Shown here: in pieces, positions 34,628 to 42,649 of the stretch
How the letters are laid out: every line of letters begins with the position of its first letter
Position numbering within the stretch: the first letter of the stretch is position 1
Assembly (NCBI RefSeq): GCF_000212855.1
Contig: NZ_GL890993.1
Span: 2,257,363 to 2,317,548 of the forward strand
Length of the DNA stretch: 60,186 bases
Direction of reading: 5' to 3'
Source: Streptococcus sanguinis SK355
GTDB taxonomy: Bacteria > Bacillota > Bacilli > Lactobacillales > Streptococcaceae
Position numbers and translations under genes: made by a program
The notes under the pieces: generated by a model
Database searches by the model: none
What the model was told of the DNA's origin: nothing
The model's input: the letters and a program-made list of their open reading frames with translations, nothing else

Positions 34628-36186
34628 AGCAATTTTCTAACACAATCTTCAACCTGGGCTATTTTCTGATTCTGACCATGACTGCGATTGCCTTGCTTTT
34701 CCTGTCTGGGCAGATTCTGCTGTCCCATACTTACATCCCTTTGAGGATTGCTGAGGGGGTCCAATTCGTCAGTAATCCTTGGTATTTCTACCCTATCCTC
34801 CTGCTCTTTCTCCTCAGCCTCTTTTTAATCCGGCCCCTGTTGGAAAAGGTTCAGACCAAGCATCTTTTTTGGATCCTGTCCCTCATCTTTATAGTAGCAG
34901 CAATTTTTCTGATAACTGCCTACGATGGCCGCATCCGAGCTGACGCCAAGCACGTTTTCAATGCAGCGCTGGCCTTTAACCGAGGAGATTACAGCTCACT
35001 GACGACCGTCGGAAGCTACATGTATCGCAATCCCCATCAGCTAGGACTGATGACTCTGGAGCGACTTTATGCTTTTATTTCTCCGACGACTCAGTTTGCC
35101 TTTAGCATGAATGTCGTCTGGACTTTACTCAGTCATTTCTTGATTTACAAGATTACAGCTCTCCTCAATGCCAGAGAAATGATTCAGAAATACACGATTC
35201 TGCTGACTTTTCTCTTTCTACCACAGCTATTTTTCGTCCTCTTTGTCTACGGTACCATTCCTGGACTCTTCTTCTGTCTGCTCAGTCTCTATGCTTTTAT
35301 CAAGCTGGACCAGAAAGGAAACCTGCTCTATGCCTTGCTGGGAGCTGCCAGCATCAGTCTGGCCTGCCTCCTGCGCAACAACTACATCATCTTTGCCATT
35401 ATGCTGATCGGCGTCTACTTCCTGTCCGTTTTTTATAAATGGTCTTGGAAGAAACCACTGACTATCATCCTGATTTTAGCCGGCATCGTTCTTTCAAACA
35501 AGGGTCTGACGGCCTACTATGAGCAGCTGATCGGAGGCAAGATAGGTGTCGGCACACCAAAAATCGCCTACATCACTATGGGCCTGCGGGATGATCCTAA
35601 TCGGCAGAGTCTGGGAGGCTGGTACGATGCCTACAATACCAAGATTCTCAAGCGCAACAAGTACGATGAAAATTTGGCAACAGAAATGGCCACTCGGGAT
35701 TTGAAGGATATCCTGATTCACTTCAGCAAGCATCCTGCTTATGCGCTCAAATTCTTCTACGAAAAGGTCAAGTCTACCTGGACTGAACCGACCTTTCAGT
35801 CTATCTGGACTGGACCGCAGATTGAGCGCCAGCAATACATGAAGCCAACTGTCTTGCGCAGCATTTATGAGGAAAGAAAGGGTTATCAGATTGTTAATTT
35901 CCTGCTCTTGACCCTGCTAGCCAGTATCTATCTGCTCGCCTGTTTCTTTATTCTACATAAATTTTTCGTCGCCGAGGAAAAGCTGACGCCTTTTGACCTC
36001 TATCCCTTCATCTTTCTCTTGGGGGGCGGCCTCTTCCACTTCTTCTGGGAAACCAAGAGCCAGTATGTCTATATCTATGTTCTCCTTCTCATCCCTTCCG
36101 CCGCTCAATCCTTAGTCGACCTGAGCGATTGGTGGAAGAACAAAGGAAAAGGGAAATCAACAGACCAGCTTGAGAAAAACCTATAA
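34624..36186 (+). CDS. Polytopic membrane protein, GT-C glycosyltransferase-like
   Basis: A 520-aa protein with 11 or more hydrophobic helices. After the third helix comes an extracellular loop starting with an acidic residue (AYDGRIRADAKHVFNAA) and a Tyr/His-rich stretch (YMYRNPHQLGLMTLERLY), an arrangement typical of GT-C/ArnT-like enzymes that use polyprenyl-phosphate sugars. Later helices end in a Lys-rich tail. A possible role in decorating a surface polymer is inference. Coupled to the ABC ATPase gene by an ATGA overlap. It marks the right end of the core block; AT-rich genes follow. Confidence 0.65.
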   Translation: MKQFSNTIFNLGYFLILTMTAIALLFLSGQILLSHTYIPLRIAEGVQFVSNPWYFYPILLLFLLSLFLIRPLLEKVQTKHLFWILSLIFIVAAIFLITAYDGRIRADAKHVFNAALAFNRGDYSSLTTVGSYMYRNPHQLGLMTLERLYAFISPTTQFAFSMNVVWTLLSHFLIYKITALLNAREMIQKYTILLTFLFLPQLFFVLFVYGTIPGLFFCLLSLYAFIKLDQKGNLLYALLGAASISLACLLRNNYIIFAIMLIGVYFLSVFYKWSWKKPLTIILILAGIVLSNKGLTAYYEQLIGGKIGVGTPKIAYITMGLRDDPNRQSLGGWYDAYNTKILKRNKYDENLATEMATRDLKDILIHFSKHPAYALKFFYEKVKSTWTEPTFQSIWTGPQIERQQYMKPTVLRSIYEERKGYQIVNFLLLTLLASIYLLACFFILHKFFVAEEKLTPFDLYPFIFLLGGGLFHFFWETKSQYVYIYVLLLIPSAAQSLVDLSDWWKNKGKGKSTDQLEKNL

Positions 36187-36189
36187 AAC

Positions 36190-36218
36190 TTGAACACTTG
36201 CTAAGAATTTGTTATAAT
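36190..36218 (+). promoter_or_regulatory. Promoter of the 124-aa membrane protein
   Basis: TTGAAC (36190-36195), a 17-base spacer, TATAAT (36213-36218). Confidence 0.75.
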
Positions 36219-36297
36219 TTTATAGGAACATTAAGTGAGACAAAGTTGAATTTGTAATTAAAATTTTTTGTATTTTGCGAAGGGAGAATAGCGATTT

Positions 36298-36672
36298 ATG
36301 TTTTCAATATTAGGTGCAGTATTATTTGGAGTTATAGCAATTATGACAGTTCTTGTTGCTTGCGGTCTGCCTTTGGGCGAATATACAATGGGTGGACAAC
36401 ATAAAATCTTACCTAAAAAATTTAGACTTGCGGCAGTCATTTCGGTGGCTATCCAAATTTTTGCCATGATCATTATTTTGCAAGCTGGAGGTTTGCTTCC
36501 TTTGTGGCTGTCTTTTAAGGTGACTAAATATATTTGTTTCTTCTTTGCCGCTTACCTATCCTTGAATACGATTATGAACATGATTTCAAAAAGTAAGAAA
36601 GAAAAATATGTTATGACTCCGATTTCACTTGTAGCCGGAATATGTTTTTGGATAACAGCATTTCAGATGTAG
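36298..36672 (+). CDS. Hypothetical four-helix membrane protein, 124 aa
   Basis: It begins MFSILGAVLFGVIAIMTVLV and has four hydrophobic helices joined by short loops. A charged loop (GGQHKILPKKFRLAA) follows helix 1 and another (SKSKKEKYVMTP) lies before the last helix. I do not recognise a function. It has a GGGAG site 11 bases from the ATG and its own promoter. Base composition is clearly more AT-rich than the upstream genes, and it opens the accessory stretch. Confidence 0.7.
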   Translation: MFSILGAVLFGVIAIMTVLVACGLPLGEYTMGGQHKILPKKFRLAAVISVAIQIFAMIIILQAGGLLPLWLSFKVTKYICFFFAAYLSLNTIMNMISKSKKEKYVMTPISLVAGICFWITAFQM

Positions 36673-36729
36673 TATGTAAGCGAGGATCATCTATAGTGAG
36701 TCAAATTGGAATTTGTAGAGGTGAGAAAA

Positions 36730-36765
36730 ATGCAATGGCAACATATTCAACTTAAATCTAAATAA
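36730..36765 (+). CDS. Possible 11-aa leader peptide ahead of the methyltransferase
   Basis: GAGGTGAG then ATG, reading MQWQHIQLKSK and a stop, 25 bases before the methyltransferase start. The ribosome site is good but the peptide shows no codon run of the attenuator type. It may be chance. Confidence 0.2.
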   Translation: MQWQHIQLKSK

Positions 36766-36790
36766 TATAAAATTACGAGGAGATTATAAG

Positions 36791-37555
36791 ATGAACAATT
36801 ATATAAAATTAAATGAAGATAGATGGAATAATGTACAAAATGATTATACTGAGCCATTGACACACGAAGAATTAGAAGAAGTTAGAAATAATCCAATTTC
36901 TGTTGCATTAACTGTTGGGAAAAAAGTTCCGAAAGAATGGTTTGAAAAAGCCAACGGAAAAAAGATATTAGGTTTAGCTTGTGGTGGTGGACAGCAGGGT
37001 CCAATTTTTGCTATAAAAGGTTATGATGTAACCATAATGGATTTTTCTAAATCACAATTACAAAGAGATAAGATGGTTGCTAAAAGAGAAGGCTTAAAAA
37101 TCAACACAGTTCAAGGCGATATGACAAAACCATTTCCATTTGAAAATGAAACTTTTGATATTATTTTTAATCCGGTTTCAAATGTATATATAGAAGATTT
37201 AGAAAACATGTATAAAGAAGCCTCTCGAGTATTGAAAAAGGGTGGACTATTAATGGTCGGATTTATGAACCCTTGGATATACATGTACGATGCTGACATT
37301 GTATGGGACAAACCCGATGAAGAATTACTTTTAAAGTTTTCAATACCTTTTAATTCAAAAGAGCTTGAAGAGGAAGGCAAAATAACCATAAATCCAGAAT
37401 ATGGATATGAATTTAGCCATACCTTAGAAACTCAGATTAGAGGACAACTTAAAAATGGTCTCGCTATGATAGATTTTTATGAATCATGTGATAAAAGACA
37501 TAGATTATCACGTTATGGAAATGACTATATAGCTACACTCTGCATTAAACTATAA
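36791..37555 (+). CDS. Class I SAM-dependent methyltransferase
   Basis: A 254-aa enzyme with motif I ILGLACGGGQQGPIFA (about residues 57-72), the acidic ribose-binding loop VTIMDFSKSQ, motif GDMTKPFPFENETFDIIF and the post-motif VLKKGGLLMVGF. The substrate is not evident; relatives are mostly small-molecule or unassigned methyltransferases. Very AT-rich codon use (AAA, GAA, TTA, ATA) sets it apart from the flanking core genes and suggests acquisition. GAGGAG lies eight bases upstream; a CTTAAGGA/TCCTTAAG hairpin follows at 37570-37603. Confidence 0.8.
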   Translation: MNNYIKLNEDRWNNVQNDYTEPLTHEELEEVRNNPISVALTVGKKVPKEWFEKANGKKILGLACGGGQQGPIFAIKGYDVTIMDFSKSQLQRDKMVAKREGLKINTVQGDMTKPFPFENETFDIIFNPVSNVYIEDLENMYKEASRVLKKGGLLMVGFMNPWIYMYDADIVWDKPDEELLLKFSIPFNSKELEEEGKITINPEYGYEFSHTLETQIRGQLKNGLAMIDFYESCDKRHRLSRYGNDYIATLCIKL

Positions 37556-38004
37556 TATTATAGAAAACACTTAAGGAGAATAGCCCATTTTATTTTCCTT
37601 AAGGCTTAAAATCTAAAAATCCCAGTTTGTCTAATTGAATCAAAGAATGTTTAAAACAGTAAATCAAAAAGTTTTACTGTTTTTTGCTCATTTTTCCAAA
37701 ATAAAAGAGTCAGTAATTTTTGAATCAAGAAAATCGCAATAACTGGAATAAAGCAACCCTAACAGGCATTTTGAAGAGGCAAGAGTATTGATGCGATGTA
37801 GTCAAAGTCAAAACCGAAATTCTATATTAAATGGAAAGAGCTAAAAGTGTTAGAAATTGTTTAGAGACACTAGTAAAAGAAAATAGAGGACTAACACAGG
37901 TTAAGAAGCAAGAGCTAGGGCTCTAACATTAAGTAAATATATGATATAATAGTAAAAATGTTTAGGGAAGCGAATTAGAATATACAGAGCAAAGGGGATG
38001 ACAA
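37556..38004. other. Intergenic region with repeat copy 1 and decayed sequence
   Basis: It holds the methyltransferase hairpin (37570-37603), the first copy of a 78-bp direct repeat with its terminator (37618-37695), about 200 bases of AT-rich sequence with stops in every frame I tried, and an extended -10 promoter (TGATATAAT, 37942-37950) for the EamA gene. It may be remains of an older gene. Confidence 0.5.
37618..37695 (+). repeat. 78-bp direct repeat, copy 1, containing a terminator
   Basis: The first 48 bases are identical to the copy at 39063. The rest differs at a few positions but keeps an intrinsic terminator: here AAAACAGTAAA/TTTTACTGTTTT followed by T. Confidence 0.85.
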
Positions 38005-39063
38005 ATGTTGAAGCAGAAAACAAAGACGAGTGCAGTTATATTAGCACTGTTAGCAGCTGGATTTTATGCAATTAACACGCCATTTTCAAAAGTTCTTTTG
38101 AATAATGTTACACCAACTTTTATTGCCGCTTTTCTTTATCTTGGTGCTGGTCTTGGCGTTGGAATAATGTATTTATTTCACATAAAAAAAGAGAAAAAAT
38201 CAGAGAGACTTACAAAGCAGGATTTACCTTATACAATCGGAATGATTGGATTAGATATAGCCGCCCCTATATTTTTAATGATAGGTATAAAAATGGGAAC
38301 AGCATCTAATGCGTCACTCCTTGGTAATTTTGAAATTGTGGCGACTGCGTTAATGGCATTACTGTTTTTCAAGGAGAAGGTATCAAGAAAGCTGTGGATT
38401 GCCATTGGATTTATTACGCTATCTAGTATTGTTTTGTCATTTGAGGGAAGTGATAGTTTCCAGTTTTCTATAGGTTCTTTTTTTGTGATACTGGCAACCT
38501 GTTGCTGGGGACTTGAGAATAACTGTACAAGAAAGATGTCAGATAAAAGCACATATGAGATTGTTTTGCTAAAAGGCATTTTTTCTGGCGGAGGTTCATT
38601 TACTATTGCATTGCTACTTGGCGAAAAGATTCCAGAAATGAAATACATTGCCGAAGTTATGCTATTAGGATTTGTAGCATACGGATTAAGTATTTTTCTT
38701 TATATAAGAGCGCAAAGAGACTTAGGTGCAGCTAAGACAAGTTCTTTTTATGCTATAGCACCATTTGTGGGATCATTTTTAGCCTTTGCAGTAAATGGAG
38801 AAAAATTGGCTCTAGAATATTTTATAGGGCTGGCTCTGATGTTGCTAGGAACTGTATTCGTAGTATATGACACTATGATACAGCAGCATCTTCATGAGCA
38901 TACGCATACGATTGTTCATACACATAACGGCGTGACACATACTCATGTAATCACTCATGAACATGAGCATAAGCACTTCGGAAATGAGGAGAGGCATAAT
39001 CACAAACACGAAGATTATATAAATAGCCAGGAACATAAATTGGCTCATGCGAATGGATTATAA
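38005..39063 (+). CDS. EamA/DMT-family transporter with a histidine-rich C-terminal tail
   Basis: A 352-aa protein with ten hydrophobic helices in two EamA repeats (about residues 10-145 and 155-295; AINTPFSKVLLNNVTPTFIA opens the first). After the last helix there is an unusual cytosolic or external tail of about 55 residues with roughly twenty His in HxH and HEH patterns (HEHTHTIVHTHN, THEHEHKH). Such tails bind Zn, Ni, Co or Cu, so a metal or metal-complex substrate, or metal sensing, is plausible. AT-rich; AGGGGATG ribosome site; an extended -10 promoter; bracketed by direct repeats. Confidence 0.85.
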   Translation: MLKQKTKTSAVILALLAAGFYAINTPFSKVLLNNVTPTFIAAFLYLGAGLGVGIMYLFHIKKEKKSERLTKQDLPYTIGMIGLDIAAPIFLMIGIKMGTASNASLLGNFEIVATALMALLFFKEKVSRKLWIAIGFITLSSIVLSFEGSDSFQFSIGSFFVILATCCWGLENNCTRKMSDKSTYEIVLLKGIFSGGGSFTIALLLGEKIPEMKYIAEVMLLGFVAYGLSIFLYIRAQRDLGAAKTSSFYAIAPFVGSFLAFAVNGEKLALEYFIGLALMLLGTVFVVYDTMIQQHLHEHTHTIVHTHNGVTHTHVITHEHEHKHFGNEERHNHKHEDYINSQEHKLAHANGL

Positions 39064-39140
39064 ATCCCAGTTTGTCTAATTGAATCAAAGAATGTTTAAA
39101 ACAGTAAATCGCAATGGTTTACTGCTTTTTTGCTCATTTT
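39063..39140 (+). repeat. 78-bp direct repeat, copy 2, containing a terminator
   Basis: It starts at the last base of the EamA stop codon. The terminator is CAGTAAA/TTTACTG (39102-39124) followed by six T, and would end the EamA transcript. Confidence 0.85.
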
Positions 39141-39151
39141 GAGAAATCATA

Positions 39152-39230
39152 ACCACCCGTGAAAACGAGTGGCTTGTACACCGGCTATAAGCCGTTTCTC
39201 TCTAGCGACGTCTAAAGACGTTCGCTGAAC
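39152..39230. mobile_element. IS200/IS605-type end hairpins
   Basis: Three consecutive stem-loops: CCACCCGT/ACGAGTGG, CGGC/GCCG and GCGACGTC/GACGTTCGC. They lie just beyond the 3' end of the tnpA remnant, as an IS right end would. Confidence 0.55.
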
Positions 39231-39283
39231 TTCTTTTAGGTTAATGCTATGATTACTTGACTAATTCCCGTAAAAATAGGCTT

Positions 39284-39435
39284 TTATCTTATTCTAAAAC
39301 TGCCATCTGAGAACGCTTTGACACTTAACTTGTCAAAGACAAGGTCATTTTTTCCCAATCGCGTATATATTTAGAAACTATCTTTTCATTTAGGCCAACG
39401 ATATTCACATAGTCCCCTCTCCCCCAAAACTTTCG
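39284..39435 (-). pseudogene. tnpA: IS200/IS605 transposase, C-terminal fragment
   Basis: On the minus strand the sequence encodes RKFWGRGDYVNIVGLNEKI then VSKYIRDWEK, and after one base is added in an A6 run, NDLVFDKLSVKAFSDGSF and a stop. This is the end of a Y1 transposase, with the catalytic Tyr expected near YVNIVG. The first two thirds of the gene are missing, so it is a dead remnant. It is diverged from the copy at the left end of the window only as far as can be judged, since the two pieces do not overlap. Confidence 0.75.
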
Positions 39436-39448
39436 ATTGTCATAATAT

Positions 39449-39490
39449 AACCCCTCTTGTTTTTCAATCTGAACAGGAGGGGTTGTTTTG
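39449..39490. terminator. Terminator-like hairpin after the ABC permease gene
   Basis: AACCCCTCTTGTT/AACAGGAGGGGTT, 39449-39484. The T run is weak on both strands. Confidence 0.55.
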
Positions 39491-39544
39491 AATCGAAATG
39501 AATAAGACTTAGCCTTGTGTTATTAGCATTCTTATCACTTCATT

Positions 39545-40321
39545 TTAATCGTAATCAGCATACCTCCACCAAGCTATTGTTGTGATAAGACCTAGAATAC
39601 TTACCCCAAATAAACTGACAATGCTCCCAAAATTCAATAATGCTTTTCCTGCAATACCACTTGCGAGTGCAGGAATCGCCCATGGAATATACTTCCCAAA
39701 GTTAAGAGCAGAACCAAGCTGAGAAAAAATAATAGTAAAAATGATAAATGCCAATGGAGACAAATAGCCCCGGCCTAAACAAGCAAAAAATGCTACTGGA
39801 GTAGAGAGTATGATCGTAAGAGTAGTACAAAAACCAAAAGTAAGTATACCTTTGAAAATCACCGTTAAGTTCCCACCATCAAGTCCAATCAGATTGCCAG
39901 CTAATAATCCCAATAAAAGTGCAAAAATTGATAGAATATAGCTCCATAGAGCGATAACGATAAATTTGGATAATACGATTGTATCTCTTTTTATCGGGAG
40001 TGCTAATAGGTCTATCATAGTTTTATCAGAATATTCTCTACCAAAAACCCAAGATGCTGTAAATCCAAAAATGAGCAATCCCCCAACAGAAATGACTTGT
40101 GATATGGTCATTAAGTACGACGACCAGTCTGTTATCCTCATCATTTCCATTTTTGCAGAAATCAAACCAAGATTTTTAAAATTCTCTGGATATTTCATCA
40201 TAGTTGCAAACAGCCCAACAATAAAAGGAACTAAACAGATAGAACAAGCAGTTACGATGGAAAGTTTTGATTTTATTAACTTTTTCCATTCAATTAAAAT
40301 ACAGGAACTAAGCTTTTTCAT
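39545..40321 (-). CDS. ABC-2 type transporter permease (BcrB/LanE-like)
   Basis: A 258-aa protein with six hydrophobic helices, starting MKKLSSCILIEWKKLIKSKL. It partners the upstream ATPase. Small ABC-2 permeases of this shape occur in bacitracin and lantibiotic self-protection transporters; no bacteriocin gene is present, so a detoxification role is inferred. The ATG at 40321 has GGAGG eight bases upstream and overlaps the ATPase end by 14 bases; an upstream in-frame ATG at 40345 lacks a ribosome site. Confidence 0.8.
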   Translation of the reverse strand: MKKLSSCILIEWKKLIKSKLSIVTACSICLVPFIVGLFATMMKYPENFKNLGLISAKMEMMRITDWSSYLMTISQVISVGGLLIFGFTASWVFGREYSDKTMIDLLALPIKRDTIVLSKFIVIALWSYILSIFALLLGLLAGNLIGLDGGNLTVIFKGILTFGFCTTLTIILSTPVAFFACLGRGYLSPLAFIIFTIIFSQLGSALNFGKYIPWAIPALASGIAGKALLNFGSIVSLFGVSILGLITTIAWWRYADYD

Positions 40322-41261
40322 TCGAGATTCCTCCGTGATAGTCATTCAGTATTCTTAAGAAATAATGTTCTAAATCTTCTTTCTCAACAGCCAGCGATTT
40401 GGGTGGATAACCTTCATGAACCAGCAATGTAGCAATTTCTTCCGGATATTCCACAGATTTTGTATCAGTTAATTCTAAAAAATTGATATTATTTTCTGTG
40501 TCTGATTGAATGTTTACATGATAGCCATGGTTAGATAATACTTCTTTCATAGCCTTATTATTAGAACCACTTACTAGTAACTTCTTTTCTAAGTACTGTT
40601 CTAATTCACTGCTTTCAACTTCTCTTATAAGTCTGCCCTCATGTATAATGACTATTCTAGTAGCAATTTTAGATATTTCTTCCAGATTATGACTTGAAAT
40701 AAGAACAGTTGTACCTAGATTATTTGCCAATTCCTTTAACAGTTCTCTCACTTCAATAACTCCAAAAGGATCTAATCCATTTGTTGGCTCATCAAGAATT
40801 AGGATTTTAGGTTTATGAATAATCGCTTTTGCAATTCCTAAACGCGCAATATTTCCTAAAGAAAGATGCTTCTCCTGTTTATGTTCATATTGCTTTAATT
40901 TTAATTTCTCAATTACCCAGTCAATATTATCTTTATTAACCCCTCTTAATTTACTAACGATTTCTAAATTTTCTCTCACAGTTAAGTCTGGATAAGAATA
41001 AGGTGTCTCAATAATATAACCTATTTCATTTCGAAGTTCTAAATTACTCAGATCTAACTTTTTTCCTTGAATATAACATTCTCCTGATGTAGATTTTATC
41101 AATCCTAGCATCATTCTCATCGTCGTTGTTTTCCCTGCACCATTCAGTCCTAAAAAACCTACTATTTCACCACTTTTTATTGATATATTCAAGTTATTGA
41201 CAACATTTTTTGTTCCATATCTTTTAGAAAGGTTTGCGGTTCTAATTGCTTCTTTCACCAT
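40308..41261 (-). CDS. ABC transporter ATP-binding protein (BcrA/LanF-like)
   Basis: A 317-aa ATPase with Walker A GLNGAGKTTTMRM, a modified signature HLSLGNIARLGIAKA (SLGN in place of SGGQ, seen in BcrA/LanF types), Walker B ILILDEPTNGLDP and H-loop SSHNLEEI, followed by a C-terminal domain of about 90 residues usual for this group. Its ATG overlaps the TetR stop by one base (TAATG), so regulator, ATPase and permease form one operon. Confidence 0.85.
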   Translation of the reverse strand: MVKEAIRTANLSKRYGTKNVVNNLNISIKSGEIVGFLGLNGAGKTTTMRMMLGLIKSTSGECYIQGKKLDLSNLELRNEIGYIIETPYSYPDLTVRENLEIVSKLRGVNKDNIDWVIEKLKLKQYEHKQEKHLSLGNIARLGIAKAIIHKPKILILDEPTNGLDPFGVIEVRELLKELANNLGTTVLISSHNLEEISKIATRIVIIHEGRLIREVESSELEQYLEKKLLVSGSNNKAMKEVLSNHGYHVNIQSDTENNINFLELTDTKSVEYPEEIATLLVHEGYPPKSLAVEKEDLEHYFLRILNDYHGGISNEKA

Positions 41262-41857
41262 TACCTATCCTCCTTAGTAATTTGCTCAACAATTCCTTGT
41301 ATGACTAACTTCAATGTAGTATCAAATTGTTCTTCACCGATTTCCTCGATGTGTAATATAGTCATAGCAATCGTTCTAAATAAAGCAGAGACGATTTCTA
41401 CCGATACATTTTCTCTAATGTTGATTCGGGATACAATTTTTTTAACCATCCTATCATCTATCAGATGATGATTTGTTATCGCCTCTTTTGGTAATTTTCT
41501 TACGAGTAATTCCATTTCATGATTTTTAAATATGGTATACATAAATGAATAGCGAAAATCTTGATAAAAATCATAAAGTAACTGTACCAGACGATTTGTA
41601 TCTATCTTGACTTCCATACCTAATTGTTCAGTCAGGCGATTCATAACATCTATTTGATATTCTTCTAAGACCGTAAAAAATAACATTTCTTTTGAAGAAT
41701 AAAAATTATAAAAAGAACCTTTGGAAATATCTACCATTGCTGCCATCTGGTCAACTGTGGTTTTCTTAACCCCATATCTTTGAAGGCATTCTTTTGCAAC
41801 TTTATGTAATTTCTTTCTAATAATTTCTTTTTCTTCGCTAGTAAAAGCAGTAGCCAT
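41261..41857 (-). CDS. TetR/AcrR-family transcriptional regulator
   Basis: A 198-aa regulator. The N-terminal helix-turn-helix spans about residues 10-57 (VAKECLQRYGVKKTTVDQMA; VDISKGSFYNFYSSKEMLF). The C-terminal ligand domain is unassigned. First gene of the TetR-ABC-2 operon, so it probably represses its own operon until a toxic compound binds. The promoter (41904-41932) is overlapped by a long inverted repeat that could be its operator. Confidence 0.85.
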   Translation of the reverse strand: MATAFTSEEKEIIRKKLHKVAKECLQRYGVKKTTVDQMAAMVDISKGSFYNFYSSKEMLFFTVLEEYQIDVMNRLTEQLGMEVKIDTNRLVQLLYDFYQDFRYSFMYTIFKNHEMELLVRKLPKEAITNHHLIDDRMVKKIVSRINIRENVSVEIVSALFRTIAMTILHIEEIGEEQFDTTLKLVIQGIVEQITKEDR

Positions 41858-41874
41858 AACTTCCTCCTAAAAAC

Positions 41875-41906
41875 TCTATGACGTTTTTTGGTTTTACAGT
41901 CATAGA
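41875..41906. promoter_or_regulatory. Inverted repeat at the TetR-operon promoter (candidate operator)
   Basis: TCTATGAC and GTCATAGA, 8-base arms, 16 bases apart. The right arm overlaps the -10. Confidence 0.5.
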
Positions 41907-41932
41907 TTATCATATAAACTAAAAAATGTCAA
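41904..41932 (-). promoter_or_regulatory. Promoter of the TetR-ABC operon
   Basis: TTGACA (41927-41932), a 17-base spacer, TAATCT (41904-41909) on the minus strand. Just upstream, AAAGTCTTATAT/ATATAAGACTTT (41932-41970) forms a second, 12-bp inverted repeat touching the -35. Confidence 0.7.
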
Positions 41933-42035
41933 AAGTCTTATATCTTTTTTGTAAGAAAATATAAGACTTTACATTTACACACACCATAATTTTCTTCTTT
42001 TAGACCTAGTTATTTGATTTTCACGATTTAAAAAA

Positions 42036-42090
42036 ATAAAGATACAGTACTGAAAGCTCCTATTATCTGGTTTTTCTCTCTGTATCCTTA
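42036..42090 (-). terminator. Possible terminator after the mnmM-like gene
   Basis: GGATACAG/CTGTATCTTT arms read on the minus strand, with a seven-T run afterwards. The loop is long (about 35 bases), so it is weaker than most here. Confidence 0.45.
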
Positions 42091-42097
42091 TTGTATA

Positions 42098-42649
42098 TCA
42101 AGCTTCTTCTCTCAATTTTTCAATCATGACCAAGAAAGGCGGGTTGTTAATCTGGTTGATGGTCTTGTAGAGGGCAACAGTGAAGTCCTGCTGGGACAGC
42201 TGACTGACGAAGTCTAGCACTGCATCTTTTTCAACTTCGCCACCTTCATGCCCATAGTAAATCATGATAGCTGCGCGACCGCCTTTTTCTAAGCCTAGAC
42301 AGACCTTTTCCAAAGCTTCCAGCGTCGTATCAGGTCGGGTAATAACAGACTTGTCCGCAGAAGGTAGGTAGCCCAGATTAAAAATAGCAGCCTTAAAATG
42401 GTCTAGGTATTGGTCCAGCGTCTCATGCCCAGCTAAGATTAGCTGGGCATTGTCCAAGCCAGCTTCTGCCAAGCGCTGGCGGGTCTTTTCCACAGCTTGC
42501 TCCTGAATGTCAAAAGCATAGACTTGCTTGGCCAACTTAGCCAGAAAGAGGGTGTCATGCCCATTCCCCATGGTAGCATCCACCACGGTATCTTCCTTGG
42601 TCACGACTTCTGCCAAAAAGGCATGGGCCATCTGTAAGGGTCTTAACAT
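42098..42649 (-). CDS. mnmM: tRNA (mnm5s2U34) methyltransferase, MnmM/YtqB-like
   Basis: A 183-aa SAM methyltransferase of the rRNA_methylase/YtqB family. Motif I is VVDATMGNGHDTLFLA (about residues 22-37), the acidic loop YAFDIQEQAVEKT, the motif IV region AAIFNLGYLPSADK. B. subtilis YtqB (MnmM) methylates the wobble uridine side chain of tRNA. Its start overlaps the end of the radical-SAM gene by seven bases, the same pairing as ytqA-ytqB, which supports a joint role in U34 modification. Confidence 0.8.
   Translation of the reverse strand: MLRPLQMAHAFLAEVVTKEDTVVDATMGNGHDTLFLAKLAKQVYAFDIQEQAVEKTRQRLAEAGLDNAQLILAGHETLDQYLDHFKAAIFNLGYLPSADKSVITRPDTTLEALEKVCLGLEKGGRAAIMIYYGHEGGEVEKDAVLDFVSQLSQQDFTVALYKTINQINNPPFLVMIEKLREEA

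Noticed and set aside
37700..37920. Decayed coding region between methyltransferase and EamA genes
   Set aside because: Stops in all frames examined and no family resemblance; described as intergenic only.
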